DNA of 64,000 bases from DASXHY01 sp036272195. Its GTDB lineage: Bacteria > Verrucomicrobiota > Verrucomicrobiia > Limisphaerales > DASXHY01. This document shows positions 20,148 through 28,718 of the stretch, one piece after another; position 1 is the stretch's first letter, and each line of letters begins with the position of its first letter. Both the position numbers and the translations under genes were made by a program. A model generated the notes under the pieces. The model did not search any database. It worked only from the letters and a program-made list of their open reading frames with translations, and was not told the origin of the DNA. The stretch is from contig DATAZE010000035.1 of NCBI GenBank assembly GCA_036272195.1, forward strand, positions 124,001 to 188,000, in the 5' to 3' direction.

Positions 20148-20846
20148 AGTCTTTTTCTCTTCCGGCGAAGGCCCGCTGAAATATTCCTCCGCAAGTATTG
20201 CGTACCAAAGAGTCGAGCGCCATTGGCCGTCGAGGAAATGGTTTTTAATAAATTCAGCTTCCTGTCTCATGCCCGATCCCTCATAAAGACGGCGGCCTTC
20301 AGAATCATCACGATTGCATTGCGCGTAAACGCGGTGCAGGTGCAATTCCTGGAAACAAAAGTCGAGTGCGGCGTCAAAGGTTTCGAGTTCCCAGCCCGGA
20401 AGAGATCCGGCTTTGCCGGGCGTCACTGAAATCTCCATCTGATTTAAGGACGGGTCCGAGAACATCAAGCTGAAGGAGCCGATGACCTTCCTGGTTTCTC
20501 GCACTTCCACGGCGAGATAAAAGGGCTGACGCACTTCTGTCAATCGCGCCTGGGAGATACTATGGAGCCAGCCGGTGGCTTCGTCTTCCTCATCAAATTG
20601 AAATTCCAGCAAGTCCTTCCAGTCACCGGGTTCGAAGCGGCGCAAGCGAAGCCGAGTGCCCTCGACGGGCAGGGGAAGCCGGCGTGCGGCGCTTTCCGAT
20701 GACTCGGGCACGGGCACGAGAAACGTTTCCAGGCAATTCATGCATTCCCGCGCGAGGCGGGCGGCTGAAGCGGGAAAGGAATTCAGCGCGCCGCAGTAAG
20801 GGCACTTGAAATCCAAAAAATCTTCGCCGGTCATTTCCGAATTCAT
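20142..20846 (-). CDS. GNAT-family acetyltransferase with N-terminal zinc ribbon
   Basis: Residues ~12-40 form a CPYC...CMNC zinc-ribbon-like knuckle (C15, C18, C35, C38). After a linker, a GNAT domain resembling RimJ/RimL starts at RLRLRRFEPGDWKDLLEF and ends with the typical LHRVYAQCNRDDSEGRRLYEGSGM. RimL-like enzymes N-acetylate ribosomal proteins or small amines from acetyl-CoA. The zinc ribbon may recruit a protein or nucleic-acid partner. Start chosen at 20846, placing the ribbon near the N-terminus; another in-frame ATG lies at 20879. The substrate is unknown. It converges with hemL, overlapping it by 6 nt. Confidence 0.78.
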   Translation of the reverse strand: MNSEMTGEDFLDFKCPYCGALNSFPASAARLARECMNCLETFLVPVPESSESAARRLPLPVEGTRLRLRRFEPGDWKDLLEFQFDEEDEATGWLHSISQARLTEVRQPFYLAVEVRETRKVIGSFSLMFSDPSLNQMEISVTPGKAGSLPGWELETFDAALDFCFQELHLHRVYAQCNRDDSEGRRLYEGSGMRQEAEFIKNHFLDGQWRSTLWYAILAEEYFSGPSPEEKKTS

Positions 20847-20968
20847 GTCGCTGGTTAAGGAAAGCTCGAATGGAACCATTTCTCAAGGGAATTTCCGAAC
20901 GCGAGGGCAGGGCAGGCGCTGCTGTGTTTGCTTAAATTTAAGTGCGACGGTCGCAGACCGCCGCTACA

Positions 20969-21391
20969 ATGAAACGCATGAGTTCGTTCCCCGTCAGCAC
21001 CGAAAAGGAAAATCAATTGGCGCAGCGCATGGCGTCTTTGGGGGTGCGCGAGAGTGATATTGACGAGTCGTTTGTGCGCTCGGGCGGTCATGGCGGGCAG
21101 AACGTCAATAAGACTTCCACTTGCGTGATGTTGGTGCATCGCCCGAGCGGCGTGCAGGTCAAATGCCAGGAAACGCGGCAGCAGGGCCTGAATCGATTCA
21201 TCGCGCGCCGGCTGTTGCTGGATAAAATCGAGGAAAAGAAAAACGGTTTTGTGGCGGCGAAACGTTCCGAGATCGAAAAAATTCGGCGGCAGAAGCGAAA
21301 GCGTTCCCAGCGGGCGAAAAATAAGATGCTCGCCGGCAAGGCTCATCAAGCCGAGAAGAAACAATTCCGCCGCGGGGTCGGCATGGATTAG
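20969..21391 (+). CDS. Peptide chain release factor-like protein (GGQ domain)
   Basis: Short protein consisting of only the class-I release-factor catalytic domain. It has GGHGGQNVNKTSTCV with the GGQ motif at residues 42-44, then RPSGVQVKCQETRQQ, and a very basic C-terminal tail (RRQKRKRSQRAKNK). Such codon-recognition-less factors (ArfB/RF-H-like) hydrolyse peptidyl-tRNA on stalled or damaged ribosomes. The tail would enter the mRNA channel, as in ArfB. ATGs at 20969 and 20978 are both possible starts. A repeat-like GC-rich motif (gcgacggtcgcagacc) overlaps the upstream region, so the GTG start at 20942 was not used. Assignment to ArfB versus another branch is not certain. Confidence 0.85.
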   Translation: MKRMSSFPVSTEKENQLAQRMASLGVRESDIDESFVRSGGHGGQNVNKTSTCVMLVHRPSGVQVKCQETRQQGLNRFIARRLLLDKIEEKKNGFVAAKRSEIEKIRRQKRKRSQRAKNKMLAGKAHQAEKKQFRRGVGMD

Positions 21392-21535
21392 AGGGACAAT
21401 CCAGGGTGAATAAATGGCAGAATTAGATGTAGCGCGACCGCGGAAGGATGCGTATTTTCTGCGGCACGGCCGTTCGGGGCGAGTTCCACGAGCCTGATTT
21501 CCCGACGCCTTTAACCTGAAAACGAAACTGGATTT

Positions 21536-22618
21536 ATGACACAAATCGCACAATTGCTCGGCGACAAGGCCGATTATCTTCTGAATTTCAAGCAACCCAA
21601 AATCTCGAAGGAAGAGTTGCATGTTCCGGGCCCGGATTTTATCGACCGGATTTATTCCATCTCGAACCGCAATAACCGCGTGCTGGTGAATTTGCAGCGG
21701 CTGTTCGGCGCGGGCCGGCTGGGCGGCACGGGATATCTTTCCATTCTGCCGGTGGACCAGGGCATTGAGCATTCCGCCGGCGCGAGTTTTGCCAGGAACC
21801 CGGCTTATTTTGATCCGGAAAACATCGTGAAGCTCGCCATTGAGGGCGGTTGCAACGCGGTCGCCTCCACCTTCGGCGTGCTCGGCGTGGTGTCGCGCAA
21901 GTATGCGCACAAGATACCGCTGCTCGTGAAAATCAATCACAACGAGCTGCTCACCTACCCGAACAAGTCCGACCAGATTATGTTCGGCACAATCAAGGAA
22001 GCGGCGGACATGGGCGCAGCAGCGGTGGGCGCCACGATCTATTTCGGCTCGCCGGAAAGTGGGCGGCAGATTGTGGAAGTGGCGCAGGCGTTTGCGCTGG
22101 CGCATGAACTCGGCATGGCCACCGTGTTGTGGTGCTATCTGCGCAATAATGCTTTCAAGATCAAAGGCCCGGATGGCAAGTCGACGGATTATCATGTGTC
22201 CACCGACCTTACCGGCCAGGCAAATCATCTGGGCGTAACCATTCAGGCGGACATCATCAAACAGAAACTGCCGGAGAATAACGGCGGTTTCAAAGCGTTG
22301 AACACCGGCAGTTCGAGCTACGGGAAATTGGATGAGAAAATTTATACCGAACTGACCAGTGACCATCCGATTGACTTGTGCCGCTACCAGATCGCGAATT
22401 GTTACATGGGCCGCGCCGGACTCATCAACAGCGGTGGCGAATCCAAGGGCAAAGGCGATTTGGAACAAGCCGTTGCGACCGCAGTCGTCAACAAACGCGC
22501 CGGTGGGACGGGATTGATCTCCGGCCGTAAGGCGTTTCAACGGCCGATGAAAGAAGGCGTCGGTTTGCTCAATGCCATCCAGGATGTTTATCTAAGCAAA
22601 GAAGTGACGATCGCCTAA
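21536..22618 (+). CDS. fbaB: Class I fructose-bisphosphate aldolase
   Basis: The 360-residue protein matches the DhnA/FbaB type of class I aldolase, which cleaves fructose-1,6-bisphosphate to DHAP and glyceraldehyde-3-phosphate through a Schiff base. Visible signatures are YLSILPVDQGIEHSAGASF near residue 75, GGCNAVASTFGVLG, PLLVKINHNELLTYP, and the late YGRAGLINSGGES-like phosphate loop (CYMGRAGLINSGGESKG). It is the bacterial-archaeal form, not the plant/animal class I form. It is followed by a strong rho-independent terminator at 22644-22683 and has no close upstream gene, so it is probably monocistronic. Confidence 0.94.
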   Translation: MTQIAQLLGDKADYLLNFKQPKISKEELHVPGPDFIDRIYSISNRNNRVLVNLQRLFGAGRLGGTGYLSILPVDQGIEHSAGASFARNPAYFDPENIVKLAIEGGCNAVASTFGVLGVVSRKYAHKIPLLVKINHNELLTYPNKSDQIMFGTIKEAADMGAAAVGATIYFGSPESGRQIVEVAQAFALAHELGMATVLWCYLRNNAFKIKGPDGKSTDYHVSTDLTGQANHLGVTIQADIIKQKLPENNGGFKALNTGSSSYGKLDEKIYTELTSDHPIDLCRYQIANCYMGRAGLINSGGESKGKGDLEQAVATAVVNKRAGGTGLISGRKAFQRPMKEGVGLLNAIQDVYLSKEVTIA

Positions 22619-22643
22619 GCCATCCTCCAGGTTTTTTAACAAC

Positions 22644-22683
22644 AAACGCGCCGGTGTCGTAAAGGCACCCGGCGCGTTTTTTT
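22644..22683 (+). terminator. Rho-independent terminator after fbaB
   Basis: GC-rich hairpin with arms aaacgcgccgg and ccggcgcgttt around a short loop, followed by a run of T residues. It lies 26 nt after the fbaB stop, between two convergent genes, so it may also end the small gene on the other strand. Confidence 0.85.
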
Positions 22684-22737
22684 GGTAAGCGCGTCGAAAA
22701 TTCAGCGGCGACTGGTGCGTCGCGACGTCGGAATTGT

Positions 22738-23022
22738 TTAATTCTCCAGGCTGGAGAATTCCCCGACTGGTCGCGTGAACGCGGCCTTGGCCGGAACCGC
22801 CACCAGCGTGTGTGCGGTTTTCTTGATGCTCCGGGACATGGCCGCGAAAGGCAGGCACACAAGAAACAGCGCGGAGCCACCGATGGTGGCTACCATGCAT
22901 CCGGGACGCACCAGGCTGACATCCACCAATGCGTTCAGCGTTTTGTCTTCTTCGGCTCCGGCGGGAGTTGCGGCGCTCAGGAGGGTCAGGGCGCAGAGTG
23001 CAGTCAATAGTTTGGTTTTCAT
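22738..23022 (-). CDS. Small exported or membrane protein of unknown function
   Basis: The 94-residue product has a clear signal peptide (MKTKLLTALCALTLLSAATP, ending AGA) and one further hydrophobic stretch (VATIGGSALFLVCLPFAAM). It ends with the conserved-looking PAKAAFTRPVGEF. Short proteins with this PAKxxFTRPxG ending occur in many Gram-negative bacteria, without assigned function. The ribosome-binding site AAGGAT at good spacing before the ATG at 23022 supports the start. It converges with fbaB. Confidence 0.75.
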   Translation of the reverse strand: MKTKLLTALCALTLLSAATPAGAEEDKTLNALVDVSLVRPGCMVATIGGSALFLVCLPFAAMSRSIKKTAHTLVAVPAKAAFTRPVGEFSSLEN

Positions 23023-23116
23023 GGCTATCCTTATTTAGGCTTAAAGTCCCCCATCCACCGTATAATATCAAGCTTTGGTCGACGCCTAGTTTCAGCGGCG
23101 GAAATTGACCAAATAT

Positions 23117-23217
23117 CGGAGCGCGGCTATGCGCGAAGCGCCAGCCGCAGCGGGCGGCGAGGTGCCCGTTGCAATCAGGTGTGCTGCGGCTGGTCTTTCA
23201 GACACAGCCGCGCTCCG
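23117..23217. repeat. Nested palindromic intergenic element
   Basis: Perfect 12-nt inverted arms cggagcgcggct (23117-23128) and agccgcgctccg (23206-23217) enclose a second inverted pair, ccagccgcagc (23141-23151) and gctgcggctgg (23183-23193). The layout resembles small REP/MITE-type elements and could fold into a long cruciform RNA between the two genes. Confidence 0.7.
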
Positions 23218-23230
23218 TCAAAGGCCCTTT

Positions 23231-24157
23231 TCATGTTTGAGGCAAGTCGCTCAAGTTGATGCCCTCCCGTTTTTTCAAAGTGGCCTCGACCTTGGGCACG
23301 AACATTTGCGTTTCCGCCGGCAAATCATTGGCGATGGCGTCGTAGCTGTTGGCCTTATGGCGTTTCAACAGGTTTTGGATAGTGCCTTCACCGGCGTTGT
23401 AGGCGGCCAGTGCGAGCCGCCAATCCTTGAATTTTTCGTGGAGCAGTCCGAGATAAGTGGCGGCGGCGCGGGCGCTGGGTTCGGGATCAAGACGTTGGTC
23501 CAGCGGCCAGGTGCGCAGGCCGAAGCGTTTTGCTGTGTCCGGCATTAACTGGAACAAACCCGCCGCTCCCACCGGGCTGCGCGCCTCGGGATTGAATGAA
23601 GATTCCACTTCCGCCACCCACACGAGCTGGCTGGGGACTTTTTGCTGGGAGAAAATCGGTTTCAGCGTGCTCACGTAAGGTTTTGCCTCGCTGGGGAGCG
23701 GGCGCGTGGAAATTTTCTTTATCCAGATTTCGCGAACCAGTTCCGGCACGGGCTGGAACGGTGGCGCGGGCGGCAGGCCGGGCGCGATTTTGGGCGGGGG
23801 AATGCGCAAGCGCAGTTCTTCCGCGGTGTCCAAATAATCCATCCGCGTTTTCAGCCAGGCCGCGTAAGGAGCGGTTTCCTCGTAGCCTTCCAGAATTGGC
23901 AGAATAGTTTTGGCGGAGTCGCGCACTTTGGCGAGGTCGATGACGTATTCGCCCTGGAGATCTTTTTGGAGTGAATCGAAAAACTGCCGAACTTTATCCT
24001 GGTCGGTGTTTTGCAGGGCCTGGAGGACGTTTTCATCTAGGTTGTCGTTCGCCCATTGTTGCGCGGACTGCATGAGGTCATCGACGGTGACGGTATTGGT
24101 TTGGCCGAAGGTCGTCAGTGCGCTGGCTAGAAGCAGGAATGCGCAAAGCGTTTTCAT
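23231..24157 (-). CDS. Lytic transglycosylase (SLT domain, MltD/MltC-like)
   Basis: The 308-residue exported protein has a signal peptide (MKTLCAFLLLASALTTFGQ), an alpha-helical N-terminal half, and a C-terminal SLT domain. Motifs: the catalytic Glu in VAEVESSFNPEARS, then GAAGLFQLMPDTAKRFGL, RLDPEPSARAAATYL and LALAAYNAGEG. These enzymes cleave the glycan strands of peptidoglycan, yielding anhydro-muropeptides, in the periplasm. The frame extends upstream to 24217, but only the ATG at 24157 gives a signal peptide. There is no LysM domain, so it is shorter than classic MltD. Confidence 0.9.
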   Translation of the reverse strand: MKTLCAFLLLASALTTFGQTNTVTVDDLMQSAQQWANDNLDENVLQALQNTDQDKVRQFFDSLQKDLQGEYVIDLAKVRDSAKTILPILEGYEETAPYAAWLKTRMDYLDTAEELRLRIPPPKIAPGLPPAPPFQPVPELVREIWIKKISTRPLPSEAKPYVSTLKPIFSQQKVPSQLVWVAEVESSFNPEARSPVGAAGLFQLMPDTAKRFGLRTWPLDQRLDPEPSARAAATYLGLLHEKFKDWRLALAAYNAGEGTIQNLLKRHKANSYDAIANDLPAETQMFVPKVEATLKKREGINLSDLPQT

Positions 24158-25054
24158 GGCGGCGAGCATAGCATGAGCGGAAAAACATCCAAACTCCAGA
24201 GAAGCCCCAAGCAGCAATTCTCACTCTGCTTGTCGACTTTGGCGAAAGGTGTTCGTTTTTCTCGCGTTTCGTGCTGGCTCTCGGATTTGCATAAATGGGT
24301 GATTTGGCCCACCCCCCCCTCGATCGGTGTGATTCAGTAGGATTCACTTTGATCGAGTATGAGGAGGCCCACAGATTGCGCGAATTTGCACGATTTTTTG
24401 GAACGACGTGTGGAATGAGATTTCTGGATTTCATTTTTTTACTTCCATTTTATATGGGCGTAAAAACTTACGGTAAGGTTTTTCGTGGCGGCGCGTGAGA
24501 CGCTGGATGCGGTGGAAGTGGCTTTAGCGGAACTATTTGGAGAAATACGAAACGGTTTCGTGTTTTGCAGGATGGGGCGGTAGTGCAAGGAATTCAGTGG
24601 ACCGGGGTTGTCCAAGGGGCGCCGCTAGTCTCATGGAATGAGAAAAAACTAAAAATGACAGTGTCAAAACTTTTTCGAGTCAACCTCTCCAATGTGGCCT
24701 TGCCACAGGGCGCAAGTCGCAAGCTGAACTGGCCGGGTTGTGCAAATTGTTAGACGATAAATCCGCACACCAGGCGGTATTGGAAGCAGCTGGCGATCTA
24801 AATAATGGAGCGATGATAACGGAGTTCATGGCTGGTAACTTTTCGCTGAATTGTTGCCGCGTCGAGTTGCCGTCAAGGAAGAGAATGATTCAAAAACAGA
24901 GGGAGCTTTGACACGAGCCACGAATCAATTCATCCACGAGCATCTTAGCCCGCGCGTTCGGCGGCTGGCGGCCCAAACACGGGTGATTGTGGAAAGAGAG
25001 TTGTTACCGCATTACCGAGAGCGTTCTGGTTTGACCGTTGCAGTATCTCGAAAA
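24158..25054. other. Gene-poor stretch with decayed coding fragments
   Basis: About 900 nt without a convincing gene. Short stretches on the + strand look protein-like in changing frames: around 24490-24580, 24740-24910 (a helix-rich run beginning LCKLLDDKSAHQAVLEAAGD) and 24900-25065 (ending ERELLPHYRERSG). Stops and frame changes separate them. I read this as the remains of one or two genes eroded beside the mobile element that begins at 25055. Confidence 0.4.
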
Positions 25055-26083
25055 GGGGTCAGAGATGACTATTGACGTGTTTTACGGGGTTGGTAAGGTT
25101 GCAATATGCCACGGAAGCTGCGAGTGGAATATGAAGGGGCGATCTACCATGTGATGAGTCGCGGTGATCGGCAGGAGCCGATTTTTCTGGAGGACAAGGA
25201 TCGGGAGAAGTTTCTGGAAACATTGGGTGAGGTTTGTGGAAAAACGGGCTGGCAGGTTCACGCCTATTGCCTGATGGGAAATCATTTTCATTTGGTGGTG
25301 GAAACGCCCCGAGCCAACCTGGTGGCGGGCATGAGATGGTTCCTGGGTACCTACACGGCGCGATTTAACCGGCGGCATGGTTATTTCGGGCACTTGTTCA
25401 GTGGGCGCTATAAATCGTTGATTGTGGATGGCAGCGGCACGGGATATTTGAAAACGGTGTGCGATTATGTGCACTTGAATCCAGTGCGTGCCAAACTGCT
25501 CCAGCCCGGACAGAGGTTGAAGGAGTATCACTGGAGCAGTTGGCCTGAGTATCTCAAAAAACGGGGAAAGCGGTGGCCGTGGCTGCGAGTGGATCGGTTG
25601 AACGGAGAATGGGCCATTAAAAGAGAAACCGCCGCCAGCCGCCGGGAACTGGAAGCGGGGATGGAACAGCGGCGGGAATTGGAACGCAGCCGGGAAAACG
25701 GAGACTGGAAGCGGTTGCGGCGAGGATGGTGTTTTGGGCCGAAGGACTTTCGCGAGGAGATGCTGGAACGGATTGCCAATGAGCGGGGTGAACAACATTA
25801 CGGGGAGGAATTGAGGGAATCGGAGGAACAAAAGGCCGAGCGATTGGTTCGTGGCGAGCTGAATAAGCTTACCTCCGGGGACTTGAAAACCCTGCGAAAG
25901 GGAGACGCAATGAAGGCGCGGTTGGCGAACCGATTGCGCACGGAAACGACCGTGACGTGGCCCTGGATAGCAGAGAGGCTGAAGATGGGGCATTGGCGGA
26001 CAGCGCGTAACGCCGCCGCAAAAGTTGCAGCAAAACGAAAAGGGAATTAAATGCAAAATGTTACATTAGTCAGCTCTGACCCC
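25055..26083 (+). mobile_element. RAYT-type element with terminal inverted repeats
   Basis: The transposase gene is bracketed by inverted 20-nt ends. The left end, ggggtcagagatgactattg (25055-25074), and the reverse complement of the right end (26064-26083) agree at 18 of 20 positions. The left end lies 31 nt before the start codon and the right end 13 nt after the stop. Total length is 1029 nt. This suggests the single-gene unit can be, or once was, mobilised by its own transposase. Confidence 0.75.
25106..26050 (+). CDS. REP-associated tyrosine transposase (Y1_Tnp / RAYT)
   Basis: HUH single-strand transposase domain: MPRKLRVEYEGAIYHVMSRG at the N-terminus, the HUH motif NHFH at residues 59-62 in YCLMGNHFHLVVETP, and the candidate catalytic tyrosine Y121 in CDYVHLNPVRAKL. 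A basic, helical C-terminal extension of about 150 residues ends in MGHWRTARNAAAKVAAK. RAYTs recognise REP-like hairpins and are thought to spread short palindromic elements around the genome. The window holds many such palindromes (see repeats). The start is the ATG at 25106. The gene is intact and has no cotranscribed neighbour. Confidence 0.9.
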   Translation: MPRKLRVEYEGAIYHVMSRGDRQEPIFLEDKDREKFLETLGEVCGKTGWQVHAYCLMGNHFHLVVETPRANLVAGMRWFLGTYTARFNRRHGYFGHLFSGRYKSLIVDGSGTGYLKTVCDYVHLNPVRAKLLQPGQRLKEYHWSSWPEYLKKRGKRWPWLRVDRLNGEWAIKRETAASRRELEAGMEQRRELERSRENGDWKRLRRGWCFGPKDFREEMLERIANERGEQHYGEELRESEEQKAERLVRGELNKLTSGDLKTLRKGDAMKARLANRLRTETTVTWPWIAERLKMGHWRTARNAAAKVAAKRKGN

Positions 26084-26332
26084 TTCAGACCCCTTAACTT
26101 GTCACGACCGTCAGCCCCCGAATTATGCCAGCCTAAGGGCCTGACTTCCGGTGCATTCCGACCCATTCCAGGCGATTCCTGGGGGGGCGCTGGCCCGCTA
26201 TCGCCGCCGGATGTTTCCGCTTTTTCGCTTTCCCGCTTTTACCTTTCCAGAATGGGATACGTCCCCCGGGCGGTATGGGTTCGTGCTGTTCTTGCAAAAT
26301 GACGGCAATTCGGTTCTCCTGTGTCCCAATAC

Positions 26333-28078
26333 ATGAAGCGATTCGAGCATTGTCAGAAATACCGCAGCCCTTCGGCCGTGGGTGCCGCGGTCCTTTTGTT
26401 TTTTGGCGTCGTTTCGGCTCTGTCACAGGGTTTGTTCAACCTGCTCCTTCGCCAAAGCCTCGCCAAAACCCAAAAGTCCTCGCTCCGAAAGGGCTGCGGT
26501 ATTTCTTCGAACGCTCTGGTTTATTGTGCTCTGATTGCGGTGCTGGGGCCGGTCGGCAGGCTCGCCGCTTACGAATATGCCGAAGTGACGCTGGATTACG
26601 TCGCCGCCAAGGCGCAACAGCGGGCGCAAAAACCGTTTCATTCCCCCAAGGCGGAGCTGCCGGATTTCCTGCGCGCGGACAAATTGGATTACGACAAATA
26701 CCGCGAAATCGAATTCCGCCATGAGAACGCGCTGTGGGCCACGGAGCCGTTGCCGTTTCGCGTGGAGTTTTTTCATCCGGGCTACCTTTACCAGGAGCCG
26801 ATTCACGTCAATGAGTTCACGCTGACGCACGTCCAGCCGATCCGCTTCGTGCAGGATTGGTTTAATTACCGGTCGTTAAAGTTTCCGAAGCAGATTCCGG
26901 CGGACACGGGTTACGCCGGATTCCGGGTGCTTTATCCGCTGAACAAACCGGACAAGTGGGATGAACTTGGCGCATTCATCGGGGCGAGTTATTTCCGGCT
27001 GCTGGGGAAGGGGCAGAGTTACGGTCAATCCGCGCGCGGCCTGGCGCTGGATTCCGGGGAGACGGATCGGCCCGAGGAATTTCCCATTTTCACGGATTGG
27101 TGGCTGGGCAAACCATCGCAGGGCGAGGATCGGTTGAAGATGTATGCGATTCTCGACAGCGTGAGTTGCGTGGGCGCGTATCGGTTTGTGATTATCCCGG
27201 GCGATACGACCGTCATGGAAGTCGAAGCCGTTTTGTATTTCCGGGAAGGTGACAAAGTGCGCGCGGTCAATGCCGACCGCAAACCGATCAAGACGATCGG
27301 CATGGCGCCGCTGACGAGCATGTTCTGGTTCGGCAAGGCATCGGAGAAGCGGTTTGATGATTATCGTCCCGAGGTGCACGACACGGACGGTTTATTGATG
27401 CAACTCGACAAGGGCGAGGTGCTTTGGCGGCCATTGGTGAACCCGAAGCAGATGAGCCACCAGGTTTTTACCACGAAAAGCCCCGGCGGCTTCGGGTTGA
27501 TTCAGCGCGAGCGGGATTTTTCGGCCTACCAGGACCTGTTCAATCTTTATTATCACACGCCCAGCGTCTGGGTGCGGCCCAACGGCGATTGGAAAGAGGG
27601 CGAAATCCATTTGGTGGAATTGCCGACGGCGTATGAAGGGCTGGATAACGTGGTGGCATTTTGGAACCCAAAAGAGCAGCCGCAGCCTTTGCAACCTTAC
27701 AAGTTTTCCTACACCTTATTGTGGGGCTCGAATGAGTCGGACATGAAACTGAATTTTGATAAAGATCGGGTGACGGCGACGCGGATTGGCCTGGATCCGC
27801 GCGATCCGAAGGTGCGGGAATTCACGGTTGATTTTGCCGGACCAAAGCTGAAGCCGTTCACGGAGGCGAACCGGCCGCAGGCCATCACGAGTTGCAGCCC
27901 AAACGCAGGGATTTCTTTCAGCGAAGTTTATTACAATCCTTTCGCCTCGAGTTGGCGGGTGGTGCTCAAGTTGGAACCTAAACCTGAAAACAAGGACCCG
28001 GTTGACATCCGGTGCACATTGCAAAAAGGAGAGGAGGTTCTTACCGAGACATGGACTTATCACTGGAGTCCGCCTTAA
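26333..28078 (+). CDS. opgG: Glucan biosynthesis protein (OpgG/MdoG family)
   Basis: Periplasmic OpgG/OpgD-family protein needed to finish osmoregulated periplasmic glucans made by OpgH. The typical MdoG body starts at YEYAEVTLDYVAAKAQQRA. It includes LPDFLRADKLDYDKYREIEFR, GYAGFRVLYPLN, GASYFRLLGKGQSYGQSARGLA and FPIFTDWWLG, and ends in a beta-sandwich (TLQKGEEVLTETWTY). The first ~62 residues come from a palindromic element (26345-26516) and look unlike a normal signal. The native hydrophobic core LVYCALIAVLGPVG begins just after it. Starts available are GTG 26321, ATG 26333 and in-element TTG 26432, so the true start is uncertain. It overlaps the next gene by 28 nt. Confidence 0.9.
   Translation: MKRFEHCQKYRSPSAVGAAVLLFFGVVSALSQGLFNLLLRQSLAKTQKSSLRKGCGISSNALVYCALIAVLGPVGRLAAYEYAEVTLDYVAAKAQQRAQKPFHSPKAELPDFLRADKLDYDKYREIEFRHENALWATEPLPFRVEFFHPGYLYQEPIHVNEFTLTHVQPIRFVQDWFNYRSLKFPKQIPADTGYAGFRVLYPLNKPDKWDELGAFIGASYFRLLGKGQSYGQSARGLALDSGETDRPEEFPIFTDWWLGKPSQGEDRLKMYAILDSVSCVGAYRFVIIPGDTTVMEVEAVLYFREGDKVRAVNADRKPIKTIGMAPLTSMFWFGKASEKRFDDYRPEVHDTDGLLMQLDKGEVLWRPLVNPKQMSHQVFTTKSPGGFGLIQRERDFSAYQDLFNLYYHTPSVWVRPNGDWKEGEIHLVELPTAYEGLDNVVAFWNPKEQPQPLQPYKFSYTLLWGSNESDMKLNFDKDRVTATRIGLDPRDPKVREFTVDFAGPKLKPFTEANRPQAITSCSPNAGISFSEVYYNPFASSWRVVLKLEPKPENKDPVDIRCTLQKGEEVLTETWTYHWSPP
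26345..26516. repeat. MITE-like palindromic element forming the 5' end of opgG
   Basis: The arms at 26345-26372 and 26489-26516 are inverted copies, with a perfect 18-nt core (agaaataccgcagccctt at 26355-26372, its complement at 26489-26506) and imperfect outer ends. The 172-nt element lies wholly inside the open frame of the next gene and encodes about residues 5-62 of the product as annotated. Confidence 0.75.
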
Positions 28079-28716
28079 ATGCTCCCGGGACTCCCGCGGA
28101 GCCTTCGGGAAATATTGCGGGCCGCGCCCTGGACGAATGGAACGCCGCTTATGCGAAGGTGGAAAGCTACTTTCACGCGTTGCGCATTCAAAACAAGGTG
28201 CTGCTCGGACGGCTGGTCATTCACGTGCTGAAACGGGCCATGCGCCGTGCGCCGCAGGAGCCGCAGCTTTCCGCCACGGAACTCGCGGGGGAAGAGATGG
28301 ACGCAGTCGTGACCGAATGGTTCGGGCAGGTCTTGCAGGAAGCACCGGTCAGCGCCAATCACATGCTGTCGACGCGCGGCCGCCTGGCGTTGCTGCTGGT
28401 GGATATGCCGGGCAAATGGCAGGAACAATTTTTGCATCCGCCGCCCTGGCCGGAGGAATTTATCAAGGCCATGCGTGAGGCTTACCTGCGCGCCGGGCCG
28501 GATTTTCAACTCGCCAAAATGGCGCCGCGCCCGCTGGACCTGGGTCCGATCGCCACGCTTTCGAATCTCAGCATGCTGCCGTTTCGCAAGATGATTATAG
28601 TCTGGTGCGGGCTCATGTTGCTGTTTGTCGCGTTGTTTATTGTGACCCACAATTCCCAGCAAAACGAGCATCTGCTGAACGAGTTTCTGACCTGGGTGCG
28701 TAATCTTTTCCATTGA
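28051..28716 (+). CDS. Hypothetical C-tail-anchored protein between opgG and opgH
   Basis: The 221-residue protein starts at the ATG 28051, inside the 3' end of opgG, with GGAGG about 12 nt upstream. Its stop overlaps the TTG/ATG region of opgH, so it is translationally nested in the glucan operon. The body is soluble and helical, with a Pro/Trp-rich segment (WQEQFLHPPPWPEEF). One hydrophobic segment near the C-terminus (MIIVWCGLMLLFVALFIVTH) suggests a tail anchor in the inner membrane. I do not recognise the family. Position suggests an accessory of OpgH, or a bridge between OpgH and the periplasmic OpgG. Confidence 0.75.
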   Translation: MDLSLESALNAPGTPAEPSGNIAGRALDEWNAAYAKVESYFHALRIQNKVLLGRLVIHVLKRAMRRAPQEPQLSATELAGEEMDAVVTEWFGQVLQEAPVSANHMLSTRGRLALLLVDMPGKWQEQFLHPPPWPEEFIKAMREAYLRAGPDFQLAKMAPRPLDLGPIATLSNLSMLPFRKMIIVWCGLMLLFVALFIVTHNSQQNEHLLNEFLTWVRNLFH

Positions 28717-28718
28717 TT

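Noticed and set aside
26133..26426. Reverse frame containing KGCGISDNARI
   Set aside because: This is translation of the palindromic element and its flank, a common false gene in repeat-rich Verrucomicrobiota genomes.
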